64,000 nt of DNA from Sporocytophaga myxococcoides (GTDB taxonomy: Bacteria; Bacteroidota; Bacteroidia; Cytophagales; Cytophagaceae): assembly GCF_000775915.1 (NCBI RefSeq), contig NZ_BBLT01000006.1, positions 425,628 to 489,627 on the forward strand, given 5' to 3'. Positions 24,579-34,284 of this stretch are shown piece by piece. Position 1 is the stretch's first letter. The number at the start of each line of letters is the position of its first letter. The notes beneath the pieces are model-generated. The model saw only the letters and a list, made by a program, of their open reading frames with translations. It was not told the origin of the DNA and did not search any database. Position numbers and translations under genes: made by a program.

Positions 24579-25175
24579 TTAAGAGCGTTTTGCCAGTCCG
24601 TTCCTCACCCTGCTTAGACTTTCAGGAGTAATTCCCAGATAAGAGGCAATCATCCATTGAGGAACTCTTAAGGCTACATTAGGATATAATTTTAAAAATT
24701 CCAGATACCTTTCTTCTGCAGTAGCACCCAATAGCTGATTGATCCGTTTTTGTAAATGACGTACGTGATTATGCAAGGCCCGATGATTGTTTTCTCTAAA
24801 TGTTCTGCTGATCTCTGAAGCTGTATTTATAAAAGTTTCGTCCATTATTACAACTTCTGTGTCTTCAATGGCCTCAATAAAATATTCGCTCATTTGGTCG
24901 AAATAAGCTCCACTTCTGTCACTTACAATCCAACTTTCAGGAGCAAAATGTATAATATGATCTTTCCCTATACTATCAATGGTGTATTGCCTGAGCAGAC
25001 CACTTTCAACAAAAAAAATGTCTTTGCAGATTTCCCCTTTTGATAATACTAAAGTTCCTTTAGTATATAGTTTAGATTTTGGGATATAGGGAAGTTTGGC
25101 TAGCTCTTCATCAGTAAGTCCTGCCTTATCGTTAAGATAAATTTTAAAGTTGTTTAAAGGAATTAATAAATTCAT
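24579..25175 (-). CDS. Crp/Fnr-family regulator
   Basis: 198 residues. N-terminal cyclic-nucleotide-binding fold (LYTKGTLVLSKGEICKDIFF, VESGLLRQYTIDSIGKDHII), a long connecting helix, and a short C-terminal helix-turn-helix (RVPQWMIASYLGITPESLSR VRNGL). No Cys cluster for Fe-S is visible, and the exact cAMP-contact Arg-Ser pair is not evident, so the ligand is unknown. Such single Crp-like proteins in Bacteroidota often control adjacent small operons. A perfect 19-bp inverted repeat lies 18 bp upstream of the start and may be an autoregulatory site or an RNA hairpin. Confidence 0.85.
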   Translation of the reverse strand: MNLLIPLNNFKIYLNDKAGLTDEELAKLPYIPKSKLYTKGTLVLSKGEICKDIFFVESGLLRQYTIDSIGKDHIIHFAPESWIVSDRSGAYFDQMSEYFIEAIEDTEVVIMDETFINTASEISRTFRENNHRALHNHVRHLQKRINQLLGATAEERYLEFLKLYPNVALRVPQWMIASYLGITPESLSRVRNGLAKRS

Positions 25176-25480
25176 CTTTTAAAGATTACTTATTAGCATA
25201 ATTTTATTCTGATTACAGAATAAAATTATGCTAAATATAAAGAAGAAATTTTATTTACAGCTCATTTTAATAGACCATTATAAACTGTTTATTAATGAAG
25301 CAATTAGCAAATAACCATTCATAATGGCAGAAATCATAATGGCGAAATCTTACTGCCATTTATGTTTGAAATCCTTTTCACTCTTCACTTTCTCATTTGA
25401 AAAACAACCGTGAATTATTACAGACTTTCTTTTCGAATTAAAATACTCTTGCCTTGCTCACAAAGTTGCTGTCCTTCCTT
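25176..25480. other. spacer before the Crp/Fnr gene
   Basis: Holds the perfect inverted repeat at 25193-25234. The rest is AT-rich, with the degenerate duplicate CATAATGG near 25319 and 25337. I see no gene. Confidence 0.45.
25193..25234. promoter_or_regulatory. perfect 19-bp inverted repeat in the Crp/Fnr gene leader
   Basis: TTAGCATAATTTTATTCTG and its exact complement flank an ATTA loop. It ends 18 bp before the Crp/Fnr start codon. It could bind a dimeric regulator or fold in the mRNA next to the start; both are inference. A shared terminator is less likely because no gene ends here. Confidence 0.55.
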
Positions 25481-28400
25481 CTACTTACTCATCTTTACAA
25501 CCTTCTTTGACAAAGCTCCTTTATCAGTTACGATCATCAGATAGTATACTCCATCCGGTACATTGGAAAGTTCAAGGGACATAGATGAAGCATGGTGGCT
25601 GTTGTTGTCAGCATATACTACTTCACCAAGCTGGTTCATTACCCGTAATCCATGAAGACTATAGTCCGTATTTTTTACATCAAGAAAAAAACTTCCATTA
25701 TTAGGGTTTGGATAAACAGAAAGTATATCTTCCGCTGCTTCACGTGCAATAATATTCGTGACACAATGATTATATGGCACTCCAGGAGATCCGTATTTGC
25801 AATAAGTCATCCAGCTTCCTGGCAGGCTTTCATCAAAAGAAGGATCTCTAAGCTCCAACGTGTACCCCTTACCATCAGCAGCTTTATCCCACGGAGCCTC
25901 ATCATCATAGCTGAAAGAGACATAACAATTTCCAAGGTGATCGTACAACCGGATCATATCTCCGGAATTGGAAAGGTCAAATTCGAACGGACCGATGTAA
26001 TTGGTGATTGAAGGATATACCTGATGAAACTTAACTGGATCATTACATAGCACCAGTCTTCCGTTTGCAGGAATCACAGTGTTGGCAGGGAATACATATT
26101 TGTTATAATCATTAAAATCCTTGAAGGTCCAGTTTGAAATGTCCACATCAGATGTTCCATTATTGAAAATTTCCACCCAGTCACCGGATTCCATTGCATC
26201 CTCTGAGTGGTAATTTATTTCGGAAATCTTCAGATCCAGCGGTGCTGGTGATCCGGTAAAATAAGCGGTAAATGTTTCCTTAAGATTTACATTCAACGTG
26301 ACAGTTTTGTCGGAACTTCCTGCAGGGATAAGAGCAGGAACTTCCCAGTGGGTAAAAGTATAGCCTGGATTTGGAACAGCTGTTACAGTTACCGGAACTC
26401 CATCAAAGTAAATGCCTTTCCAAGGATACGTATCAGGATATATGGTATTTATTTTTATTACTCCTGCTCCTGCTGGCATAACATTAAGTGTAACCTCAAC
26501 CTGCTTTACCAGATTGAACTCAGAAACCATTTGCGCTCTGGCCGGTGCAGGTCTGGCATTAAAAAAGTCCATTCTATTTTTGATTTCAGAGTCCCAATAA
26601 CCAATCCATCCATTCCAACGTGCAAGATGTCTTGGCATGTCACTCGCAATACTGTCTTTCATCGCAGACAAGAGCTGAGATAAGTTTTGCGGAGTAAAGA
26701 TGGTATTCATCAGATCCGCAGAACGATTAATGAATCGGTTTCTGAAATCCACATTCTTTGTCAGGTTAAAAAATATTCCGGCATGAGGTCCCATGTCCTT
26801 GGACATAGCCTTGCGTAACTGATTAAAGGAAGCAGTCTGCAAGTTCCATAAACCAAGAGAAATATCGGTATCATAAAGAATGTAGCGGTATTTCTTATTG
26901 CCGGTCTGAGGTCGCCAGGCCTTGATATTGTTAGTTGGCCAATCCCAATTGGAAATATAAATCTCAGTTGCAAAAAAGTCGATCATATTGTCCAGGTCAA
27001 AGTTATCTGCAACAGCATTAAAGTTTGACTGGTTATTCATATTGCTGTTGGCTGCCTGCCACTCTAAAGCATACAGGTCATTACTCCCTTCAATTTGTTT
27101 TGCCCAGGCATCTAACATGTCAACACTATTAGCCGATACTCCGCTGTTTGACTCTACATAGTCTTCATTTAGTTTTTCCCGGATATTATGAATTCCCCAG
27201 TACTGTCCGTTAATGAAAACAACAGATGGTCGATAAGCCTGAATATCCAGTGCTGTTTTCCCTAATACACTCATTTGTATAAATCCATCCATCAGATGAG
27301 TGGTATTAAAATCACTTCCTGAATTTCTCAGCACAATAGATTTAAACCGGTTAATATTCTTATATGGAAAAAACTTATAATTTATTTCAGGGGCATCGTA
27401 TTTGTCTCTCATCATGATTGCCAGACTCTTCATAGAGTTGGCTCTGGAATAATTTCCGAATATCCTTGCACCGGCATCTACTTCAAAACATCTGTTCTTT
27501 TGCTTATCATAGTATTCTATATGCACAGGCCTTTCCCAGTCAAACCAGAAGTTAGCACCGAAGTGGGGCGAGTTAATGCTGTCAGCCCCTGGTCCCAGCA
27601 CATATATCCCGGTTTGAGGATGGAAAAAATTGTCCGGTTCTGTCGAGATCGAAAATACAGGAAGGTCTATATTCTCATTTATAAAATAGGTTTTGGTGTA
27701 TACTTTCGGTGCTGTAAGAGTTGCACTATAACAGGCAGCTTTCACTACTGTCGTGGAGGTAATGGATATCGGAGTGCTATACAAAGCAGAAGTTTTATGC
27801 GGATCGCTGCCATCCAGAGTATAGCGTATTTCTGAAGAACCTCCGAGCGTTAATGACTGTGAGGATGAATAAAAGCCTCCATCCAGAGAAAAGGTAATTA
27901 CGTCATTGCAATATCCTGAATAACCAGCAGTATTGGCAAGGCCTGGCGTAGTATTGACAAAAATATTATGAAAAGCAGCTCCATCAGGAGTTCTGCCATA
28001 GGAATTATTCTCTCTCATTTGAGGAATGACCAGCTGATCTATAACCTTTGATGCAGGATCGAACAGGTAAAGCAATTCTGATCCATTATTGGATAACTTA
28101 AAATTGGTATGAAACATTTGCAGCGGTTCGTTGAACCAGGAAGGTGTAGGAGAAAACTGAGATTCCTCTCCTTTCATACCAAAAGAGAGAAATGCACGTA
28201 CCGCCAAATCGCTTTTCAGACCACTGGTCACATGGTTATGAACTTGAACAGTCAAAACGTTTGTCCCATTTACCAAAGCCCTTTTAAGAACATCTTTCTG
28301 AACGGTAAATTTTTCATAGCTTCCTCCTTTTTCCACCAAAGCTTCTCGCTCATTTTCAGCGGGATCCCACCTTCCTGGACTTATATTCTTTATATTGGCT

Positions 28401-29002
28401 CTCGCTATTTCAACACCGTTGAGGTGAGCAACAAAACCATCATCATAGTCTATATGCAAAATGGCTTGAAGTATCTCAGAGGTATCCACAACTGTAAATT
28501 TCTTTCTCATAAACAAAGAAAGGGTACCTTTGGGAACAATCGTTAACAACCCATTGTCTCCATAGCCGACAACCCCTTGACCGCTTTTCCAGTCTGAATC
28601 ATCAAAGTTAATGCTCCTCCAGTTTGCAGGAAGGTCACTTGCAGGTGTTATGTATTTCCATGTATCATTTTCCGTAACCGCGGTTTCCCAATGATGTACA
28701 GTAACGCTTCTGTTTTCTCCGGATGCGAATAAAAGTAAATGTGCATCAGGTGCAAGGGTTATATCCGGAAGGTTCCATATGGATGCAGCTGGATGCCTGT
28801 CAGCGATGCGGTATCCCTTCAGGTTTACAGGTGCGTTGCCGGCATTGTACAATTCAATCCAGTCTTCATAATTATTTTCTTCATCCGGCGTATCGCTCAC
28901 ATTATTGGAACATACTTCATTGATCACCAACTGTGGATACGCAAAAAAGGGATGACATAAAAAAAGTAAAATCAGAAAACACCTGGTAAAGATTACTTTC
29001 AT
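25481..29002 (-). CDS. CotH/lamin-tail T9SS surface protein
   Basis: 1173 residues with a signal peptide. Order: lamin-tail domain (LVINEVCSNNVSDTPDEENN, YEDWIELYNAGNAPVNLKGY, about 25-95); a region resembling galactose-binding (about 100-270); chitobiase/beta-hexosaminidase C-terminal repeat (SSEIRYTLDGSDPHKTSALY, about 380-430); a CotH kinase-like region (IVLRNSGSDFNTTHLMDGFI, VFINGQYWGIHNIREKLNED, about 560-700); a repeat with GYTFTHWEVPA near 880; a second lamin-tail (LKISEINYHSEDAMESGDWV, about 915-1000); and a T9SS sorting domain (VYPNPNNGSFFLDVKNTDYS to KKVVKMSK). CotH-like proteins are protein kinases in spore coats; here it is surface-exposed and its substrate is unknown. Confidence 0.85.
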   Translation of the reverse strand: MKVIFTRCFLILLFLCHPFFAYPQLVINEVCSNNVSDTPDEENNYEDWIELYNAGNAPVNLKGYRIADRHPAASIWNLPDITLAPDAHLLLFASGENRSVTVHHWETAVTENDTWKYITPASDLPANWRSINFDDSDWKSGQGVVGYGDNGLLTIVPKGTLSLFMRKKFTVVDTSEILQAILHIDYDDGFVAHLNGVEIARANIKNISPGRWDPAENEREALVEKGGSYEKFTVQKDVLKRALVNGTNVLTVQVHNHVTSGLKSDLAVRAFLSFGMKGEESQFSPTPSWFNEPLQMFHTNFKLSNNGSELLYLFDPASKVIDQLVIPQMRENNSYGRTPDGAAFHNIFVNTTPGLANTAGYSGYCNDVITFSLDGGFYSSSQSLTLGGSSEIRYTLDGSDPHKTSALYSTPISITSTTVVKAACYSATLTAPKVYTKTYFINENIDLPVFSISTEPDNFFHPQTGIYVLGPGADSINSPHFGANFWFDWERPVHIEYYDKQKNRCFEVDAGARIFGNYSRANSMKSLAIMMRDKYDAPEINYKFFPYKNINRFKSIVLRNSGSDFNTTHLMDGFIQMSVLGKTALDIQAYRPSVVFINGQYWGIHNIREKLNEDYVESNSGVSANSVDMLDAWAKQIEGSNDLYALEWQAANSNMNNQSNFNAVADNFDLDNMIDFFATEIYISNWDWPTNNIKAWRPQTGNKKYRYILYDTDISLGLWNLQTASFNQLRKAMSKDMGPHAGIFFNLTKNVDFRNRFINRSADLMNTIFTPQNLSQLLSAMKDSIASDMPRHLARWNGWIGYWDSEIKNRMDFFNARPAPARAQMVSEFNLVKQVEVTLNVMPAGAGVIKINTIYPDTYPWKGIYFDGVPVTVTAVPNPGYTFTHWEVPALIPAGSSDKTVTLNVNLKETFTAYFTGSPAPLDLKISEINYHSEDAMESGDWVEIFNNGTSDVDISNWTFKDFNDYNKYVFPANTVIPANGRLVLCNDPVKFHQVYPSITNYIGPFEFDLSNSGDMIRLYDHLGNCYVSFSYDDEAPWDKAADGKGYTLELRDPSFDESLPGSWMTYCKYGSPGVPYNHCVTNIIAREAAEDILSVYPNPNNGSFFLDVKNTDYSLHGLRVMNQLGEVVYADNNSHHASSMSLELSNVPDGVYYLMIVTDKGALSKKVVKMSK

Positions 29003-29635
29003 AATTATTTATTTTAGAATGAACGTATTACGATCTGTTGTTTAAATATATTGTTTATACCTCTTCTGTTCCACTATCCAGGAAACTAACCTTTCAAAGG
29101 TATCAATAAAATACTAAGTGTACCCAAGAAGTATTTATGGTATAGAAAACAGGCTAATCCAACTTCAAAATATATGTTATTTGGTATTAAGCATTTATAT
29201 TCCAAAATTCCTGCAGCATATTTAGCATTTAAAACTTTTAAACCTGTTTACATTTCCAGAAAATACCTTTGCAGAAAGTAAAAACAATGCTTTTACAAAG
29301 AAATTTAAAGCAGGAAGTAAAGAAACACAGTCCCAATCTATTGCTCCTCACCCAGTCATATACATTATGAATATAAATTTGTAGCAATTATTCCAGGAAT
29401 CCTTGTTCTGTCAGCATTAATACTTCTGACTATCAGCTCTTGTCAGTTAAAATACCTGAAAACCAATAAATATATGAATACAACTTTCTTTCTGCAATAG
29501 GAATATTATAGTTTACGAAATTTTATCCCGGGAGGACAAATGGTGAGCAAGAGTTTTGAGCAAGAGCAATAAGATGGTTTAAAAATTATCTTACATGCGC
29601 TAAAACCCTATATTATTGATAGTTAACTATCATTA
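29003..29635. other. 633-bp region with a degenerate lipoprotein-like remnant
   Basis: Around 29367-29500 one + frame reads YEYKFVAIIPGILVLSALIL, then LTISSCQLKYLK, to a stop at 29498-29500. It looks like a lipoprotein signal peptide with no valid start. A GAGCAAGAGTTTTGAGCAAGAGC tract near 29550 resembles one at 4139. Otherwise I see nothing. Confidence 0.35.
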
Positions 29636-30340
29636 CTATTTTATATGTTCAACTATATAAAGGGCCCTAGAAACTTCCTCTGCAAACTCAGGATCTACCT
29701 TCTCAAAATAAAAAAATCCTTTTTCAATCATTCCCTTCCTATCATTTATCCAGGCAAGAACTTTATCTATAGTTTCTTTATCAATCTCCTTAAATGATTT
29801 TTTTCCATATAAGAGATCTTTATAATAATTGATTACCAAGTCAATATAGGTTATAAAGCTGTTATCCTCAAATGATAATACCCATTTATTGATCAACAGT
29901 TCTATATCTCCAAGAAGTTTATATATTTCGACAAATGCTTCTTTATCAAAATAGGTTTTATGCTTTACAGAATCTGTCCACCAGGAAATCAAGAACTCTT
30001 TAATTGCAGTTTGTTCATCACCAGGCCAACTGGTCCAATTACCATAATTCACCTTACCTAGTACAACAAATGTATTCACAATAAAATTAGTAGTAGATAA
30101 TAATTCTAAGATTCGTGGTAAGAAGTGTTTAAAGTCTTCAACATCCCCCCAGGTTGTTATTGCCTTAAAAGCATATCTGGAAAGATCCTCTTCTTCTAGT
30201 GATCTAAGTTTTTTAGTATGCAGCTTTTCCTTATCACTTTCTGATACACAGCAAGGACAACCATCTATTTCAGAGCGAAATGGATAACGGGAAAAAGTTG
30301 AATAAAGTCTTTCAATTGATAATTCAAGTTCCTTTGTCAT
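29636..30340 (-). CDS. uncharacterised protein with an N-terminal CPCC
   Basis: 234 residues, mostly helical, with no signal peptide. A Cys pair appears early (EIDGCPCCVSESDKEK, about 25-40). Other conserved-looking parts are SRYAFKAITTWGDVEDFKHF, GNWTSWPGDEQTAIKEFLIS and INDRKGMIEKGFFYFEKVDP. I do not recognise the family. The CPCC might bind zinc. No operon partner is close enough to suggest a role. Confidence 0.55.
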   Translation of the reverse strand: MTKELELSIERLYSTFSRYPFRSEIDGCPCCVSESDKEKLHTKKLRSLEEEDLSRYAFKAITTWGDVEDFKHFLPRILELLSTTNFIVNTFVVLGKVNYGNWTSWPGDEQTAIKEFLISWWTDSVKHKTYFDKEAFVEIYKLLGDIELLINKWVLSFEDNSFITYIDLVINYYKDLLYGKKSFKEIDKETIDKVLAWINDRKGMIEKGFFYFEKVDPEFAEEVSRALYIVEHIK

Positions 30341-30532
30341 AATTTGATGAACCTATCTGATGAGTTATAGTTGCTGGTATTAGAAGTCTGACTAAAGTAA
30401 GAGTTATGAGCAAAAGCAACATAACGATTCAGCAATGTTCTCTTGCTGCTGCTCAAACTGTTGCTGCGATTTTTTTGATAAATCACAAAGAAGATGGTAT
30501 AGCATTTCAAAAACGACTTTGATTTCATCCAA

Positions 30533-30985
30533 TTATTTATTGCCGAGCTCTTCTGCCAGTCCGACGAGAATTCCTTCATGCCCACGGATATAACAGAGTC
30601 GGTATGAGTTTTCGTATTGAACAATTTCCCCCACAAGCTTAGCACCGTGCCTATAAAGTCTGGTAAGTAACTCGTCAAGGTTCTCCACTGCGAACATGAC
30701 ACGTAAGTATCCTAGAGAATTCACCGGAGCTGTTCGGTGATCAGAAGTTGTTTGTGGAGCAAGAAACCTCGAAAGCTCAAGCCTGCTGTGTCCATCTGGA
30801 GTAGCCATCATAGCGATCTCGACCTTTTGTGAATCCAATCCTGTAACTCGTCCAGCCCATTCTCCTTCTATGGTAGCTCGTCCTTCCAGCTTCAATCCTA
30901 ACTCAGTGAAGAAAGCAATAGCACCGTCAAGGGATTCTACCACAATCCCGACATTGTCCATTCGCTTTAATTTACTTTTTTCCAT
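30533..30985 (-). CDS. VOC-family protein, atypical base composition
   Basis: 150 residues, a single VOC domain (KRMDNVGIVVESLDGAIAFF, GRATIEGEWAGRVTGLDSQK, VEIAMMATPDGHSRLELSRF, ending NSYRLCYIRGHEGILVGLAEEL). Annotated relatives are glyoxalase/bleomycin-resistance proteins. Its base composition is visibly richer in G and C than its neighbours (GACGAG, CGGTGATCAG and similar runs), which suggests recent acquisition. Neighbouring genes do not indicate a pathway. Confidence 0.75.
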   Translation of the reverse strand: MEKSKLKRMDNVGIVVESLDGAIAFFTELGLKLEGRATIEGEWAGRVTGLDSQKVEIAMMATPDGHSRLELSRFLAPQTTSDHRTAPVNSLGYLRVMFAVENLDELLTRLYRHGAKLVGEIVQYENSYRLCYIRGHEGILVGLAEELGNK

Positions 30986-31139
30986 AGTTATATATAGTTT
31001 AATTTAAATGATTCTGATTATAAAAGGTGAGAATAAGAATTTCTGCAGGAAAAGGAGCTTTAAAAAATATTTTCCTAAAAATTCCTGTAATGGGGAGAGA
31101 AGCTACAATTAAACATGTAAGTTATCAAGGCATCAATAA

Positions 31140-31928
31140 TTATTTAATCTTTTCAAACCAGTTCATTTTTGCAATTTCACATTGCATTCCCATTTCCGGT
31201 GATCTTTCCGGATAAAATATTTTGATAAAGTAAGGCTTTCCTGATTGATCAACTTCCTGTTTAAAGAAGCCATCCTCATTCAATGTGTATAGGCTGTAAC
31301 TTTCATAAAATGGCCCATGAAAATCGCCTTCAAATTTTGGAGAAAGCAAATTAATAGTTCGGTCTTTGTCGAAGTCATATAAGGAGAAGCAATTCATTGC
31401 AAAGTAACTGAAGTAACTTGTGGTTTTTTTCTGAACATCATAGAAAAGAGAATTCCCTCCAAAACAATTCCCTCCACAACCATTGACATAAAATTCAATT
31501 ACTATAATTTCTTTATTATTAATAGAGTATAATCGAATGCCTCCTATAGAATAAGATCCTTCTATATTTTCAGCTTCCAGATTCAAATATTGATTATCAA
31601 TTTTTACAATTGTAGTAGTCTCATCATACTTCCAATAAACAATGTGATTGCCTACCTTAAAAATGGTTGTTGTATCATTTCCATCATTATAGGAATTGTC
31701 AATAACAGGCTTTATCTGATAATTATTAAAATATTGGAGAATGGTATCGCAAATCCCAGGCTTTATGATATCTTCTCGCGAATCATTTTCTTCCATCATT
31801 ATACTTTCATTGTCCGATTCCTGTTTGTCAATACTATCTTTTAAAACTATGTCCGTACTGCTTGTACTGACTTTGTCACAGGAAGTGAAAATTAATAGTA
31901 GAACAATATGAAGTAATATACTTTTCAT
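31140..31928 (-). CDS. lipoprotein, unknown function
   Basis: 262 residues, beginning MKSILLHIVLLLIFTSCDKV with a lipobox ending in Cys17. The mature part carries a GxGGNCFGGNS loop in FYVNGCGGNCFGGNSLFYDV and alternating strands. No family recognised. It stands alone on the minus strand before the small ArsR-type operon. Confidence 0.65.
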   Translation of the reverse strand: MKSILLHIVLLLIFTSCDKVSTSSTDIVLKDSIDKQESDNESIMMEENDSREDIIKPGICDTILQYFNNYQIKPVIDNSYNDGNDTTTIFKVGNHIVYWKYDETTTIVKIDNQYLNLEAENIEGSYSIGGIRLYSINNKEIIVIEFYVNGCGGNCFGGNSLFYDVQKKTTSYFSYFAMNCFSLYDFDKDRTINLLSPKFEGDFHGPFYESYSLYTLNEDGFFKQEVDQSGKPYFIKIFYPERSPEMGMQCEIAKMNWFEKIK

Positions 31929-32011
31929 TGAATTAATTTACTATCTATTACAAAAATTAAAAAGCGTTAAAAGCTTATACTTTACTCTAATTTGGTTCCT
32001 CATATTGATCA

Positions 32012-32563
32012 TCATTCTTTTAATGGCTCATAATAAAGAATTATAGCACCGCCTTTAAAGGTCTTCGTCCTTATAAGTTTAAGATCGATTCTTTCGCGTA
32101 TGTTTTTAAATAATTGTCCCCCCTTTCCATGTATAACCGGATGTACACATATCTGCAGTTCATCAACTAAATTAAGATTCAATGACTGTATAATCATACC
32201 AGGACTGCCAACCAGAATATCTCTCCCGGATTGTTGTTTGAGCGCTGTAATTTCTTCTTTAATGCCCTCTTTGGCCAACCTGGAATTCTTCCATGTTAAT
32301 TCTTTAAGTGTGTTGGAAAAAACGATTTTATTAATATTGTCTATTGTTACGGCAAATTCATCCGTTGCTTTGATACCAGTAGGATTTGCAACTACAGTAG
32401 GCCAATACTCCATAAGCTGGTAAGTAATCCTACCGTATATTATGTCGTCAGCAGTCTTTAACAAATCACTGTAATGTTGATGTATATCTTCACCCGGAGT
32501 AACAACCGTATGATCACAAATTCCATCAAGCGTCATATTTATTCCTGCAATTAGCTTTCTCAT
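32012..32563 (-). CDS. dihydrofolate reductase-like (RibD C-terminal) protein
   Basis: 183 residues. RibD_C fold: MRKLIAGINMTLDGICDHTV, DDIIYGRITYQLMEYWPTVV, ALKQQSGRDILVGSPGMIIQ, then LVDELQICVHPVIHGKGGQL and a final GGAIILYYEP. Likely an NADPH-dependent reductase of unknown substrate. It follows a DoxX gene by 32 bp within the minus-strand operon starting at 33792. Confidence 0.82.
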   Translation of the reverse strand: MRKLIAGINMTLDGICDHTVVTPGEDIHQHYSDLLKTADDIIYGRITYQLMEYWPTVVANPTGIKATDEFAVTIDNINKIVFSNTLKELTWKNSRLAKEGIKEEITALKQQSGRDILVGSPGMIIQSLNLNLVDELQICVHPVIHGKGGQLFKNIRERIDLKLIRTKTFKGGAIILYYEPLKE

Positions 32564-32595
32564 TCTGTTTTATTTAAATCAAGTTATAATCTGTT

Positions 32596-32970
32596 TTAGC
32601 TATTATTTTTAATTTTTTGATTAAATATATAAGATATTACGAGAATTGCACCTACTACGATTGGCATTAAAATATAGCTTACAATTTTGTCCACCGCAAC
32701 ATGGCTGATTACGGCAAATATTAAATTGAATGTTAGCCCTGCATAGGCCCATTCTCTCAGCTTTTCAGGTAACATAGGAAGCATTAATGCTGTTGCACCT
32801 AAGGCTTTGCAAATGATTAAAGCATAGGCAAAATAATCAGGATAGCCTAAAGGCCTTGTCCCCACTGTGGCAAATTCAGGCTTAAACAAAAGTGTACCAA
32901 GAGGCATCAGACCTTCCCATAGAAATATTATGGTTGTTGCTACCCAGAAAATGATTTTGTTCTTTTTCAT
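32596..32970 (-). CDS. DoxX-like membrane protein
   Basis: 124 residues, four helices, with the DoxX-like opening WVATTIIFLWEGLMPLGTLL and the central PDYFAYALIICKALGATALM. The family is membrane-embedded and poorly defined functionally. Only 4 bp separate its start from the SRPBCC gene, so the two are cotranscribed. Confidence 0.75.
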   Translation of the reverse strand: MKKNKIIFWVATTIIFLWEGLMPLGTLLFKPEFATVGTRPLGYPDYFAYALIICKALGATALMLPMLPEKLREWAYAGLTFNLIFAVISHVAVDKIVSYILMPIVVGAILVISYIFNQKIKNNS

Positions 32971-32974
32971 TTGT

Positions 32975-33475
32975 TTATTTTTTTAAGGTTAATAAAAATT
33001 CATCCAGATTTTCTAGAGCCAAAGTAAACCCTTCTTTAAAGCCCATCTCAATCATCATTTCAATGTCTTCAAGTTTTTCGTGCTGTAAAGTAATGCTTAC
33101 GGTTGTGACGCCATTGTTTTCGGTAAAGTCAATTATCCATAAAGAATGCTTACGGTTGTTTTCTATTCCGTTTTCATCACAAAAAGCATCCAGCCATGAC
33201 AGCAGTTTATTTGATTCGATAGCTTTATAATCAGCTTTACACCACATTTTTTCATCCTTTGGACTCACCATTGCATAGAGCCACATTCCGCCTACTTTTA
33301 AATCCAAAAATTTAGTTTCGATATGACAGGGTTTCGGTGCCCACCACTGCTCTAACAAGTCAGCTGTAGTCCACGCTTGCCAGACCAGTTCAAGGTTAGC
33401 ATCAAACTCACGCTTTATATGAATGGTTTTGCTTTCCTTATTTACGGAAAAATCAAATAGAAGATTGCTGTTCAT
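32975..33475 (-). CDS. SRPBCC/AHSA1-domain protein
   Basis: 166 residues. The activator of Hsp90 ATPase-like fold shows in TIHIKREFDANLELVWQAWT, LLEQWWAPKPCHIETKFLDL and GGMWLYAMVSPKDEKMWCKA, with the final helix MIEMGFKEGFTLALENLDEF. Overlaps the ArsR gene by 4 bp. Pairs of ArsR and SRPBCC genes are common; the ligand of either is unknown. Confidence 0.85.
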   Translation of the reverse strand: MNSNLLFDFSVNKESKTIHIKREFDANLELVWQAWTTADLLEQWWAPKPCHIETKFLDLKVGGMWLYAMVSPKDEKMWCKADYKAIESNKLLSWLDAFCDENGIENNRKHSLWIIDFTENNGVTTVSITLQHEKLEDIEMMIEMGFKEGFTLALENLDEFLLTLKK

Positions 33476-33792
33476 TTTTTCTGTTTTTTAATGGTAGATA
33501 ACAAGTTGTCAAGTTGGTTAAAGTGCGTTTCCCAAATTTTGCGGAAATGTTCAAGCCATTTGTTTATTTCTTTCATTTTGTCAATTTCAAGAGAATAGTA
33601 TATCTCTTTGCCCAGATGTTCTTGTTTTACAAGTTCGCATTCAGTAAGTATGCGTAAATGCTTTGAAACAGTCTGTCGTGATGTATTGAAGTTTTCGGCA
33701 ATCGCATTGGGAGCCATTTCTTGCATTGCAATTAAGGCTATGATAGCTCGCCTTGTGGGGTCAGCAATAGTCTGAAATATGTCTCTTCTCAT
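33472..33792 (-). CDS. ArsR-family regulator of the SRPBCC/DoxX operon
   Basis: The ATG at 33792 (MRRDIFQTIADPTRRAIIAL) is chosen over an in-frame ATG 54 bp upstream, because family members start there. 106 residues with winged-helix elements MAPNAIAENFNTSRQTVSKH and LRILTECELVKQEHLGKEIY. No metal-binding Cys, as usual for the group of ArsR proteins coupled to SRPBCC genes. Its stop overlaps the next start, so translation is coupled. Confidence 0.85.
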   Translation of the reverse strand: MRRDIFQTIADPTRRAIIALIAMQEMAPNAIAENFNTSRQTVSKHLRILTECELVKQEHLGKEIYYSLEIDKMKEINKWLEHFRKIWETHFNQLDNLLSTIKKQKK

Positions 33793-34284
33793 ATATCTGT
33801 TCTTTTGTTTTAGAAACCGAACAGTTGTAAATGTAAACGCAACCAATTGTTTTCACAAATTAATTTTTCATCAATGATGAATTACATGATTTAAAAGGAC
33901 TTAGCTTTTAGAAGAATGGATTGAAAATGAGAAAACTGTAAAATTTTGAGAGAAAGATTTCTTCTTTTGAAAAGAAGTTTAAAAAGAAAAGAGCAAATGA
34001 AAATATTAAACATTCTACCACATACAATAGATTATAAAACCTTAGTATAAATCAGATTTCCATTAAAAAAGAGAATTTCCAAACCTATTTTAAGTTTATT
34101 ACTAAAATGGTATTTGCTCGTTGCAGATAAATGAGGAAAATTACATATGATGGCCCTTTACAATAGGTTTCGACATATGAGCTAAAGATATGTCCTTTAT
34201 ATATGTTAAATCATATCTTATAATAATAAAAAAGTGCAATGTTCAAACATTGCACTTTTTCATTAACAAAGTAAAAGAATAATA
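33793..34284. other. AT-rich spacer with a terminator
   Basis: No gene seen. It carries the promoter side of the ArsR operon and a strong hairpin at 34229-34260. The base pattern is purine-rich near 33900-34010 without recognisable motifs. Confidence 0.45.
34229..34260. terminator. strong hairpin terminator after the 770-aa gene
   Basis: AAAAAGTGCAATGT (34229-34242) pairs with ACATTGCACTTTTT (34247-34260) around a TCAA loop. A and T runs on both sides allow function in both directions. It lies 25 bp after the leftward stop at 34285. Confidence 0.85.

Noticed and set aside
28109..28546. 145-codon + strand frame
   Set aside because: Antisense shadow of the CotH/lamin-tail protein.
30337..30702. 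121-codon minus frame
   Set aside because: Mostly overlaps the VOC gene in another frame; the VOC frame has a recognisable domain.
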